From contig OZ024880.1 in assembly GCA_964017185.1 (NCBI GenBank), positions 44,715,071 through 44,779,070 on the forward strand: a stretch of DNA of 64,000 bases, read 5' to 3'. Below, piece by piece: positions 43,382 to 53,075 of this stretch (position 1 is its first letter; each line of letters begins with the position of its first letter). Position numbers and translations under genes: made by a program. The notes beneath the pieces were generated by a model. It searched no databases, was not told the origin of the DNA, and worked only from the letters and a program-made list of their open reading frames with translations. Origin of the DNA: Rugalucina vietnamica (Eukaryota > Mollusca > Bivalvia > Lucinida > Lucinidae).

Positions 43382-43443
43382 TCAAGGCCATGGCAATTCC
43401 TGTAGCTCTGTGGCAAAGTGACAACATAGAGGTCAACTGTGGC
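43382..43443 (-). CDS. SDHC: SDHC exon C
   Basis: Acceptor TTTTTAAACTTGTAG, donor GTAAGT, 62 nt. Phase fits both sides: AA from exon B plus G gives Lys, and the final A joins CT of exon D. It encodes PQLTSMLSLCHRATGIAMAL. With exon B it completes the SDH cytochrome signature (R-P-L-x3-L ... S-x2-H-R-x-T). By homology with E. coli SdhC the Ser and Arg of S-x2-H-R face the ubiquinone site. This full-length copy is the only one of the nine with QLTSM, so it is taken as the real exon. An R2 MITE starts about 22 bp upstream. Confidence 0.92.
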
Positions 43444-43465
43444 CTACAAGTTTAAAAAAGTTTAA

Positions 43466-43704
43466 ATAAGCCACCTCGTGGGAAAACCAACAATGTGGTT
43501 TCCGAACAGGTCCGACACAAATCAGGCTGTGCAGTCACAGAAGATGGTTAGAGGCAGGAAATTTTGGATTTAGAAAGAAGAGGAGCTGAACTACCTGTGA
43601 AGCGAAAACAAAGGCGCTGATCAGCTTCGCGGCTTCCGCGAAGCTGATCTGCGCCTTGGTTTTCGCATATATGCAGATTGTTGGTTTTCCCATGAGGCGG
43701 CTCA
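43466..43704 (+). repeat. R2 MITE, copy 10 (complete), next to exon C acceptor
   Basis: GCCACCTCGTGGGAAAACC start, CGCTGATCAGCTTCGCGGC palindrome and ATGAGGCGGCTCA end. Its edge is 22 bp upstream of the SDHC exon C acceptor. Confidence 0.85.
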
Positions 43705-43764
43705 AATGTATAAACTATTATTACATCTAATACAAACTAGAATTTGTTTTCTATGTGAAAACTG

Positions 43765-45058
43765 ATGTCTCCCCCCTTTCTACGTGCATGTCCAAAATAT
43801 GCAAGCAAGAGTTATAGTTCTTGTGCATCACATATCCTGTCATTCTGTTTTATAAGTGTACCAAGTTTCATTGAAATATCTCTTACGGTTTTCAAGTTAT
43901 AGAGGGGGCACGAAAGTCTTTGGAAAATAATCAAAGGGAAATAACTCCGAAGATATGAAAGCAAGAGTAATGATTCTTGTGCATCATGCTTTATAAGTGT
44001 ACCATGTTTCATTGAAAAATCTCTAATGGTTTTTGAGTTATAGAGCAGACACGAAATTGAATGAAAAATAATCAAAGGGAAATAACTCCAAAGATATGCA
44101 AGCAAGAGTTATGGTTCTTTAGCATGACACATCATCTCATGGTGCTTTATAAGTGTACCAAGTTTCATTGAATTATTTCTTATGGTTTTCAAGTTATAGA
44201 GTGGACATGAAATTGTATGGAAAAATAATCAAAGGGAAATAACTCCAAAGATATGAAAGCAAGAGTTATAATTCTTGTGCATGACACATCGTCTCATCAT
44301 GCTTTATTCATTGAAAAATCTCTAATGGTTTTTGAGTTATAGAGCAGACATGAAATTGTATGGAAAATAATCAAAGGGAAATTACTCCAAAGATATGCAA
44401 GCAAGAGTTATGGTTCTTTAGCACAACACGTAATCTCATCGTGCTTTATAAGTGCACCAAGTTTCATTGAAATAACTTACGATTTTCGAGTTATAAAGCG
44501 GACACGAAATTGTATGGAAAATAATCAAAGGGAAATAACTCATAAAATACTCAAGCCAGAGTTATGGTTCTTGTGCATGACACATCTTCTGATCATGCTC
44601 AAGTTTTATTGAAAAATCTTAAACAGTTTTCAAGTTATACAGCGGACACGAAATTGTATCGAAAATAATCAAAGAGAAATAACTCCAAAAATACTCAAGC
44701 CAGAGTTATGGTTCTTGTGCATGACACATCGTCTCGTCGTGGTCTACAAGTGTACCAAGTTTCATTGAAAAATCTTTAACGGTTTTCAAGTTATACAGCG
44801 GACACGAAATTGTATCGAAAATAATCAAAGGGAAATAACTCCAAAAATACTCAAGCTAGAGTTATGGTTCTTGTGCATGACACATCGTCTCGTCGTGGTT
44901 TACAAGTGTACCAAGTTTCATTGAAAAATCTTTAACGGTTTTCAAGTTATGGAGCGGACACGATTTGTGACGGACAGACAGACAGACAGACGGACGGACG
45001 GACGGACAGACGCACGGGGAAAAACAATATGTCTCCCGACCCTGTCGGGGGGAGACAT
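43765..45058 (-). mobile_element. R6 modular element with terminal hairpin (Helentron-like design)
   Basis: Read on the minus strand: a 5' hairpin TATGTCTCCCCCCGACAGGG, a GTCC/GTCT microsatellite, then about eight tandem modules of 130-160 bp (ACCAAGTTTCATTGAAA, ATAATCAAAGGGAAATAAC on plus), and GGGGGGAGACAT at the other end as an inverted copy of the 5' tip. Architecture parallels R3, though sequence differs and the 3' hairpin is not clear. It lies in SDHC intron B-C. Confidence 0.65.
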
Positions 45059-45374
45059 AATTACTCACAAAATCTTCCTAATGTAAAAATTGCTCTTCTG
45101 TATATCATGTATATCTTAGTTCATGAATTTCAGTAGCATCAAAAGCCTAACTAAAGGTACGTACATTGTACATGTATTTGGAAAAAAGCATGTCAAAGAA
45201 AAGTTTTTACAAGTTCACGGTTAAAAAAATCACCATCAAGACTTAAAATACAAATTCAGTAAAATTGCTTCTAGTGAAAATTCTTTCAACTTTCAGCCTC
45301 TTGGGTATCTAAAGGCTAATAATTTCATGCCAACTTCAGATTAGTGTAGAGGAAAAGTTGGGGCTAGGTCTTAC

Positions 45375-46227
45375 TTGTATATAGAGAGATGGGGAGACAG
45401 GGGTCGCTGTAGCTATCTGTTACAGTTAGGCAAGAAAGAATTTTAACAAAATCTCTGGGCTAGGTCTTACTTGTATATAGAGAGATGGGGAGACAGGGGT
45501 CGCTGTAGCTATCTGTTACAGTTAGGCAAGAAAGAATTTTAACAAAATCTCTGGGCTAGGTCTTACTTGTATATAGAGAGATGGGGAGACAGGGGTCGCT
45601 GTAGCTATCTGTTACAGTTAGGCAAGAAAGAATTTTAACAAAATCTCCGGGCTAGGACTTACTTGTATATAGAGAGATGGGGAGACAGGGGTCGCTGTAG
45701 CTATCTGTTACAGTTAGGCAAGAAAGAATTTTAACAAAATCTCTGGGCTAGGTCTTTCTTGTATATAGAGAGATGGGGAGACAGGGGTCGCTGTAGCTAT
45801 CTGTTACAGTTAGGTAAGGAAGAATTTTAACAAAAGCTTGGTGCTAGGTCTTACTTGTATATAGATTTGTTTGTTTGAATTGATACTTTACATCCCAGTC
45901 AACAGCAAAGGTCATGTCGGGACGCTGCCTCCATTTTATGGGACTTTTACCCACCATTAGGATGTCATGACACTCAAAATGTGCTTCATATTAACCACCC
46001 AACTAAGCCAAAAAGGTTTGTATGTATGGATGGTTTGACTAAACCACTTTTCCTGGGCAGGCTCAGACTTGAGTGGTTTACCAGTAATCATAGATTAGAA
46101 GCTTTGCCTGGAGGCACAAGCAGTCCATCTATTTCTACAAGACCCTAATGGGCAGGGGGGGGGCATATTCCCACCCGATCACTCTTTGTATATAGAGAGA
46201 TGGGGAGACAGGGGTCTCTGTAGCTAT
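45375..46227 (-). pseudogene. Six tandem copies of SDHC exon B 3' end (96-bp period)
   Basis: The copies are 45375-45416, 45471-45512, 45567-45608, 45663-45704, 45759-45800, and one split by a retroposon (45855-45864 plus 46196-46227). Each 42-nt block encodes LQRPLSPHLSIY in the SDHC frame, ends at a GTAAGA/GTAAGT-like donor and is preceded by a pyrimidine-rich acceptor-like TTCTTTCTTGCCTAACTG. Taken from that acceptor, the frame opens with TAG, so inclusion would add a stop. It looks like a minisatellite but derives from the exon. Confidence 0.88.
45865..46185 (-). mobile_element. R8 retroposon, copy 1, with 10-bp TSD
   Basis: TTGTATATAG is duplicated at 45855-45864 and 46186-46195 around a 321-bp insert. 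Read on the minus strand, the insert ends in a CAAACAAACAAAT tail. It splits one unit of the exon B array, so it came after the array formed. Related copies: 52755, 62004, 63868, and part of 51602. Confidence 0.8.
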
Positions 46228-46281
46228 CTGTTACAGTTAGGCAAGAAAGAATTTTAACAAAATCTCTGGGCTAGGACTTAC

Positions 46282-46392
46282 TTGTATATAGAGAGATGGG
46301 GAGACAGGGGTCGCTGTAGCTGTCTGTTTTTCTTCCAATATTCATCCATCTGTTTGTAAGGGTCGATATAATTCACCCCCGTTGCAGCAGCA
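46282..46392 (-). CDS. SDHC: SDHC exon B
   Basis: Acceptor TATATTTCAG, donor GTAAGT, 111 nt: one base completing a Ser codon, 36 codons and AA left over. It encodes AAATGVNYIDPYKQMDEYW, then KKNRQLQRPLSPHLSIY. The first part is the region after the mitochondrial targeting peptide (human: KEEMERFWNKN), and RPLSPH is the conserved start of the mature anchor. This is the only copy with the full 5' part, so it is the real exon; six partial copies lie downstream. Confidence 0.93.
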
Positions 46393-46629
46393 CTGAAATA
46401 TAAAATCAGTGGTGTTAATCATGTTATGACATGGTTTTTCCTGACCTTTTGGGGAAATTTTTGGTACAGATGAAATAAGGAAAATTATTGCAATTTTGGG
46501 AAAAAATAGTGCATTTTTAGCCAACTTGGAAAAGTTAACCTTTTAAATGTGGAATTTTCTGCTAATTGGGAACATTTCAGGTTAAATGGGATTTTTTTCA
46601 GCCAATTGGGAAAAATTTGAATACCGTTT

Positions 46630-46722
46630 CAATACAACACAACCATGTCATGTCTCCCAAATTGATTATTTTGTTATACATCTATTGTTAACACGTAACC
46701 TCATTAAAACACAGCTTCACTT
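46630..46722. repeat. R10 intronic repeat, copy 2
   Basis: AACACAACCATGTCATGTCT to CAGCTTCACTTACA, diverged partner of 40575-40690. In SDHC intron A-B. Confidence 0.6.
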
Positions 46723-46726
46723 ACAA

Positions 46727-46890
46727 AAGATAGATTGTGGTTGCTGAGGCGGTCTAACAAGTACCCACAATCTTTGTTTTGTGCAAAAATTCAATAAAAT
46801 ATCAAAATTTATCCAATGAAATTTTCATTTTTTTTTTCATATGAAAAAAATCATTGTATATTGCATGGGCAAGTTTTTGTAATGGTAAAG
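46727..46890 (+). repeat. R1 MITE, copy 6 (5' truncated)
   Basis: Begins in the palindrome (TAGATTGTGGTTGCTGAGGC) and runs to TTGCATGGGCAAGTTTTTG. Located in SDHC intron A-B, close to the exon A donor. Confidence 0.75.
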
Positions 46891-46902
46891 AACAAAACCT
46901 AC

Positions 46903-47081
46903 ATGTGCAGATCCAGAAATTTTCATGAGAAGGGGTCCAACGAAAATGGTAATTTTTGGTCACAGAAGAGGGGGGGGGGTCCAACCCCCAAAAAATCCCG
47001 AAATTACCTTTTTTAGGTTAATTTTCAAATTCCAGGGGGGGGGTCCAGGACCCCCGGTCCCCCCCTCTGGATCCGGGCATG
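46903..47081. repeat. R9 MITE in the SDHC exon A splice donor
   Basis: Inverted ends ATGTGCAGATCCAGA and ATGCCCGGATCCAGA, 179 bp, with G- and C-runs inside. ACCTAC is duplicated on both sides (46897-46902, 47082-47087). On the minus strand that hexamer is GTAGGT, the first six bases of the intron after exon A, so the donor exists twice. The captured copy at 55370-55514 shows the empty site. Confidence 0.85.
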
Positions 47082-47087
47082 ACCTAC

Positions 47088-47144
47088 CTCTTGTGAAACA
47101 ATGCCACTGTTTGTCTCCCTGCCACATTCTGTCGGCATATTGTT
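47088..47144 (-). CDS. SDHC: SDHC exon A (targeting-peptide region)
   Basis: Acceptor TATATTTTTCAG, donor GTAGGT, 57 nt: one base, 18 codons and AG left over. It encodes TICRQNVAGRQTVALFHK and joins exon B through a split Ser codon. Arg-rich with no acidic residue, as expected for a mitochondrial presequence. The upstream exon with the start codon (roughly 10-20 residues if length matches other SDHC proteins) was not found. The donor is duplicated by the R9 MITE. Confidence 0.8.
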
Positions 47145-47894
47145 CTGAAAAATATATGTAGAACAGTAACTCGTGATTCGGTAATGATGGGCATAGATGA
47201 AAGAAATCTCTGAGAAGGGAACCTTAATAATACCTAGGGTCTTGGGATACAGGCTAATTCAAGAAACACTTTGAAGTAATAGGAGGACCCCATTTGCATT
47301 ATTTGCTATTGTTTATTAAATTGAGCTCTGAGATAAAGACAAATCCCAAACATGAAAGGATGATTTCAACTAAATTATGTCTGAAACCACCCTAACTGTC
47401 TCAAAACAAGGAAACTGTAGAATTATTCATAGTTTTGAATTTAGTCTTTCAAAATATTTAAAATGGATTTCTACAGCTTAGCTACAGTTATACACTGTAA
47501 AACTAATTGAATTTAGTCAACTCTTGATATGTGAGGACACTGGCTATCCGCACGACCGTCGTGCCGATAACACCACTTATCGGCACAACTGTCGTGAGGA
47601 TAAGCGGCATTATCCACATGACAGGGAAATCGATATCCAAATGTTAGAAATGATAGAAATTGATACATTTTAAGTTACTAAATATCATACACTGGCTTCA
47701 AAACTGAAACAGAATGTTACCGGGTATACCCATGCAGGAATTTTTTACTTTTTAATTGACAAACTTATTATCTTGCTGAAATAAGCTTACTCCTGTGAAT
47801 TTACCTACAGGTAAAAATCAGCCATGCATATGCGTAATTGAGAAAGTAATTAGTGTAACCTAAATGATAAAAGAATGTGATAATCCAAAAGAAT
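47145..47894. other. No exon found; palindromic GTCGTG repeats
   Basis: A cluster at 47545-47630 has TATCCGCACGACCGTCGTG, TTATCGGCACAAC and TGTCGTGAGGATAAGCGGC, a set of related palindromes also found at 54358-54425. The SDHC first exon was not recognised here. Confidence 0.5.
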
Positions 47895-49903
47895 AACCAG
47901 AGGACCAATGGTCCTGTAAACGCTCACCTGAGATCTGCAGCATATACCAATAAACATGTTTGAATATTATGGTATTTAATCCCAGTGCAGGGGCAGATGA
48001 AGCCCTTGGGCCATTTTCTTTTTCAGAATAATCAATATTTTGTCCATTTGCCAATTTCCTGCTGGCTTTTTCCTTCAAATGACATTTTAACGGTTATTCC
48101 CATTCAAATGCATTGGCAACCCATGTTGACCTTGCCATAAACTGGGTCAAGGTCATCACAGGGTCATGATTTATATATACATTGTAGTACTTGAGCCATC
48201 GATGCTTCAAGCCAAGTTTCCTTGAAATCTGTCCACTGGTTCCGGAGAAGAAGATTTTTGAGAGATTTTTACCATATATGGGCCTGGCGGCTATCTTGGT
48301 CATGTGACCTGGATTATTTATATACACATTGATTACCCCATCCTTTAGATGCTTCACATAAAATTTGGCTTTGATTGGCCGAGTGGTTTCAGAGGAGCAC
48401 ATGTTTGAATATTATGGAGATATACAAGTATATTGCCCCGGGGTGGGGGCATATGAGCCCCTGTGGTCCATTTTTTGTCAGAATCATTAATAGTCAGTCC
48501 TTTAGCCCATTTCCTGCAAGACTTTCACTTTAAATGACATTTTAAAAGTTTTCCCCATTCAAATGCATTGGTGACCTATGTTGACCTTGCCATAAAATAG
48601 GTCAAGGTCATCACAGGGTCATGATTTATATATACATTGTAGTGCTTTAGCCATCGATAATTCATGCCAAGTTTCATTGAAATTGGTCCAACGGTTCCAG
48701 AGAAAATGATTTTTGAAGGGTTTTTACCATATTTGGGCATGGCGGCCATCTTGGTCATGTGACCTGGATTATTTATATACACATTGGTTATCCCTTCCTA
48801 TTGATGCATTACATAAAATTTGGCTTTGATTGGTCAAGTGGTTTCAGAGGAGCAGACGTTTGAATACAGTGAAAATATACATGTATATTGCCCCGGGGTG
48901 GGGGCACATGAGCCCCTGGGGTCCATTTTTTTTTCAGAATCATTAATATTCAGTCCTACTGCCCATTTCCTGCAAGACTTTCACTTTAAATGTCATTTTA
49001 AAAGTTTTCCCCATTCAAATGCATTGGCGACCTATGTTGACCTTGCCGTAAAATAGGTCAAGGTCATCACAGGGTCATGATTTATATATACATTGTAGTG
49101 CTTTAGCCATCGATGCTTCATGCCAAGTTTCATTGAAATTGGTCCACCGGTTCCAGAGAAAAAGATTTTTGAAGGGTTTTTACCATATATGGGCATGGCG
49201 GCCATCTTGGTCATGTGACCTGGATTATTTATATACACATTGGTTCCCCCTTCCCATAGATGCTTCATGTAAAATTTGGCTTTGATTGGCCAAGCGGTTT
49301 CAGAGAAGAAGATGTTTGAATATTATGATAATATACATGTATATTGCCCCGGGGTGGGGGCGGATGAGCCCCTGGGGCCCAATTTTTTCAGAATCATTAA
49401 TATTCGGTCCTACTGCTCATTTTCTGCAAGATTTTTCCTTTAAATGACAATTTAACAATTTTTCCCATTCAAATGCAAAGGCGACCTATGTTGACCTTGC
49501 CGTAAAATAGGTCAAGGTCACCGCAAGGTCATGATTTATATACACATTGTAGTACTTGAGTCATCGATGCTTCATGCCAAGTTTGGTTGAAATCGGTCCA
49601 CTGGTTCCGGAGAAGAAGATTTTTGAAGGGTTTTTACCATATATGGGCATGGCGGCCATCTTGGTCATGTGACCTGGATTATTTATATACACATTGGTTC
49701 CCCCTTCCCATAGATGCTTCATGTAAAATTTGGCTTTGATTGGCCAAGCGGTTTCAGAGAAGAAGATCTTTGAAAATGGTGGACGACGGACGGACGGACG
49801 GACGACGGACGACGGACGGACGACGGACGACGGACGGACGGACGCCGGATCGACATGGCCATCCTATAAGCTCACCTTGTGAGCCTGACGGCTCAGGTGA
49901 GCT
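47895..49903 (-). mobile_element. R3 Helentron-like element, copy 3
   Basis: Reverse copy: AACCAGAGGACCAATGGTCC at the 3' end, modules with GGCCATCTTGGTCATGTGAC, a CGGACGGACGAC-type microsatellite, and GGCTCAGGTGAGCT at the 5' end. Modules are more alike than in copy 1, suggesting internal homogenisation or a younger age. Confidence 0.75.
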
Positions 49904-51601
49904 AAAAAACCATTGATTTTAACGATGGCGTATTGAAACATTTCAGTAACAAAATTAATAAGAGCTGTCGCAGGACAGAGTAGCTCGCCTGACTTGTGCT
50001 TTGCCACTAAATTTGTTAAAATCTATGACCCGTGACGTTGACCTTGCCTGTAGATGCATTTTGTATAGGGAGCTATTTGCATAAATAAGCTAACAATGAA
50101 CACATTGATCTATTGCCAAAATGTTTAGCAGGAGATATGGTTCTGCTTGCCTTTATCTCGTTCATGGGATGCTATGCTTAAATATAATACATGTCGAAAC
50201 AGATCGAAAACAGCCAAACTACTGAATAACTATAATGTGTTGATGAGGTATGTGACCATCCATTGCATTTTAAAATATAGGTCAAGGTCAGTAGGTCAAT
50301 GTGGGTGCAGAGGCGGGACATCTAGGAGAAGCCATATGCAAGGTTTGATGGTTGTAGGCTTTATAGTTGATGAGATATTAAGGGTTGGCTTAAAAATGAC
50401 AAAGTCATTAGAGCACGAAATATAGATCAAGGTTACTAGGTCAATGTGGGTGCCGAGTCGGGACATCGAGGAGAAACCATATGCAAGGTTTGATGGTTGT
50501 AGGCTTTATAGTTGATGAGATATTAAGGGTTGGCTTTAAAAATGACAAAGTCACTAGCGCACGAAATATAGGTCACGGTCACTAGATCAATGTGGGTGCA
50601 AAGTCGGGACATCGAGGAGAAGCCATATGCAAGGTTTGATGGTTGTAGGCTTTATAATTGATGAGATATTAAGGGTTGGCTTCAAAAATGACAAAGTCAC
50701 TAGAGCACCAAATTAGGTCAAGGTCACTAGGTGAATGTGGGTGCCGAGTCGGGACATCGAGAAGTCATATGTAAGGTTTGATGGTTGTAGGCTTTACAGT
50801 TGATGAGTTGTTAAGAGTTGGCTTCAAAAATCACAAAGTCACTAGAGCACGAAATATAGGTCAAGGTCACTTGATCAATGTGGGTACAGTCGGGACATCG
50901 AGGAGAAGCCATATGCAAGGTTTGATGGTTGTAGGCTTTATACAGTGGTATTATGGCTAAAAACCCAAATTAGCCGTTTTAACGGCTAATTTGTTAACGG
51001 CTAATTGTAAAATTTCGCGGCGAAATTGTGTGTAAAATAAAAGTCAGCGCGGAATTTCGCCGCGAAATTCCGCCGCGAAATTCCAGATTTCGCGGCGAAA
51101 TTTCGCGGCGGAACACGGCGAAAAACGTATACCTGTCATTACGCATAAAAATCAATTGACCGGCGTTTCGCGGTGTTTCGCGGCGAAAAATACGACTGTT
51201 CTTTTTTTTTTTTTTTTTTTAAATATAATTTTAAATTGGATGTTTTTATTTCAGTTGAAGTTGTATCAATATTTTGTTTGCGTCACAATTTTGTATAATT
51301 ATCGTTTTAGTCCCGACAGTCACAACAGTTTTATTGTTTCAATTTCATTTTAATTTGTATGCATCGATTACTTTTCAAGTCGAATATATATATATTTTTT
51401 CTCAATTTTGTATAATTATCGTATTTTATTCGTGTCTTAACTACTTTGAAGTTTCTGAGACCCTGATTATTGGCTTTTTTTTTCATGCTTCTTTTTCAGA
51501 TTAATCAGACTTACCTGATAATATTAGATCCTGTTATCTAGCTTAATTAACAGAAAAAAGCTCATAGCGACATAAGCAATTTTCATGGTATGACTGCCCA
51601 C

Positions 51602-51812
51602 AGATTTGTTTGTTTGTATTGAGGCTGAACGTCCCAGTCACCAATTTTTAGTCATGCCTGGACGGAGCTAACGTTTCCTGGGTATTAAGAAGTACTGTGG
51701 GTAGTCAATGTGCCTTGCTCAAGGACACAACACGGTGTCGCCAATGCGGATCAAACTCAGGACCTCTCGATTCGGAATCTGATGCAACTATGCCACCGCG
51801 ATCCCAACACAC
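51602..51812 (-). mobile_element. tRNA-derived SINE
   Basis: On the minus strand: GCGGTGGCATAGTTGCATC (A box region), GAGTTTGATCCGC (B box), a GTGTCCTTGAGCAAGGCAC core, and an AATACAAACAAACAAA tail. The tail is shared with R8. Confidence 0.7.
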
Positions 51813-52332
51813 ATATTTATACAAGTCTTTGGATTCAACATGATGAAGCTTCAACTCTGTTTTGGACATTTAATCGCCTGTGGCTAATGACACTGCTCAA
51901 AGCATCAATGATTTTCGATTACGTCAAGTGGATTCCGTTTCGTTGAAATCAATTTAGTCTAAACGACATTTGGTCGCATACAACCTTCACCGGGTCCATA
52001 CGATATTCGGTCGAATACGAGCAATACAGCAACATACATGTACAAAATTGTGTCGAAACTGTTGGATTTTTGCTAACCGTTTTGAGTTGTGTTCCTTCCA
52101 AAACCCACACGTACGGATGGCTTGGAACACGTACATGCATATCAAATGACAAAATCCCATTGTATACATGGCACAATACACTAGAAAAGGGAGGATACTA
52201 TGTTTAAAACAAAGTACTGACGTCAGTATATAAGGTTTTCAGTTTATTTTGGAACACGTATATACAGTAAAGGCCGTGTACGCACCGTGGCAATATGAGC
52301 GCATGCCGCATTAGATTAATTAGAACAAAGTT

Positions 52333-52440
52333 GAGCGCAGAAGCCTAGTGGTGGATTAAAGGAATTGACCGGAATCAAAATGTCCTGTGTTCGATTCCTA
52401 TATTCGTTGGGTTTCGTACTTGAGCAAAACCGGTATACAT
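52333..52440 (+). repeat. Possible tRNA-like SINE head
   Basis: GCCTAGTGGTGGATTAAAGG and GTGTTCGATTCC have A- and B-box character. Single diverged copy; weak. Confidence 0.3.
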
Positions 52441-52754
52441 GTATTACCCTGAAAGTGTTGTCACCATGGGACTGTTGACTGTTAAACTGATCTTCGCTAG
52501 TTGTACTTCTACAAGGCAAGTATAATGTATAAATCGATATGATTGCGATTAGTCTTGTGCTGGCATTCATAGAGGGTGATCAGAGTGGTAACCAGTAAGC
52601 CCAAATGTCAATATGCCTCTTTTTGTTTTGTCGTTTTACATGGTTGAGCTCAAATTAAGTTATCGTAGTTCACACCTTAAACGCTATAAAGTGAAACAAT
52701 TGAGGAAAATTTACAAAAAAGAAAGCAAGGAATCTAACTGTTTGTGCTACAACA

Positions 52755-53075
52755 CAAGGCACAAAGTTAGATGGCCCCTGCCCATTGGGACCTTAGGAAA
52801 TATATAGGCTGCTTGTGCCTCCAGGCAAAACTTAAACGCTATTGACAGATCATCTGATTACTGGTTTACCGCTCAGGTCTAAGCCTGCCTAGGAAAAATG
52901 GTTTCAAGTAAAACCATCCATACATATAAACAGTACTGGCTTAGAGGGATCGTTATATTTCAAACACTTGTTAGATATCATGACGTCCCATAAAATGGAA
53001 GCAGCGTCCCGAGATGACCATTGCTGTTGATTACGACGTAAAGCATCTATTCAAACAAAAAAGCAACAAAGTAAG
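52755..53075 (+). mobile_element. R8 retroposon, copy 2
   Basis: Contains GCTTGTGCCTCCAGGCAAA, TCCCATAAAATGGAAGC and ATTCAAACAAAAAAGC in R8 minus-strand order. Diverged. Confidence 0.7.

Noticed and set aside
42490-46335. Regularly spaced repeats that could suggest a CRISPR array
   Set aside because: Units are derived from SDHC exons and the spacers are also repeats; the DNA is animal.
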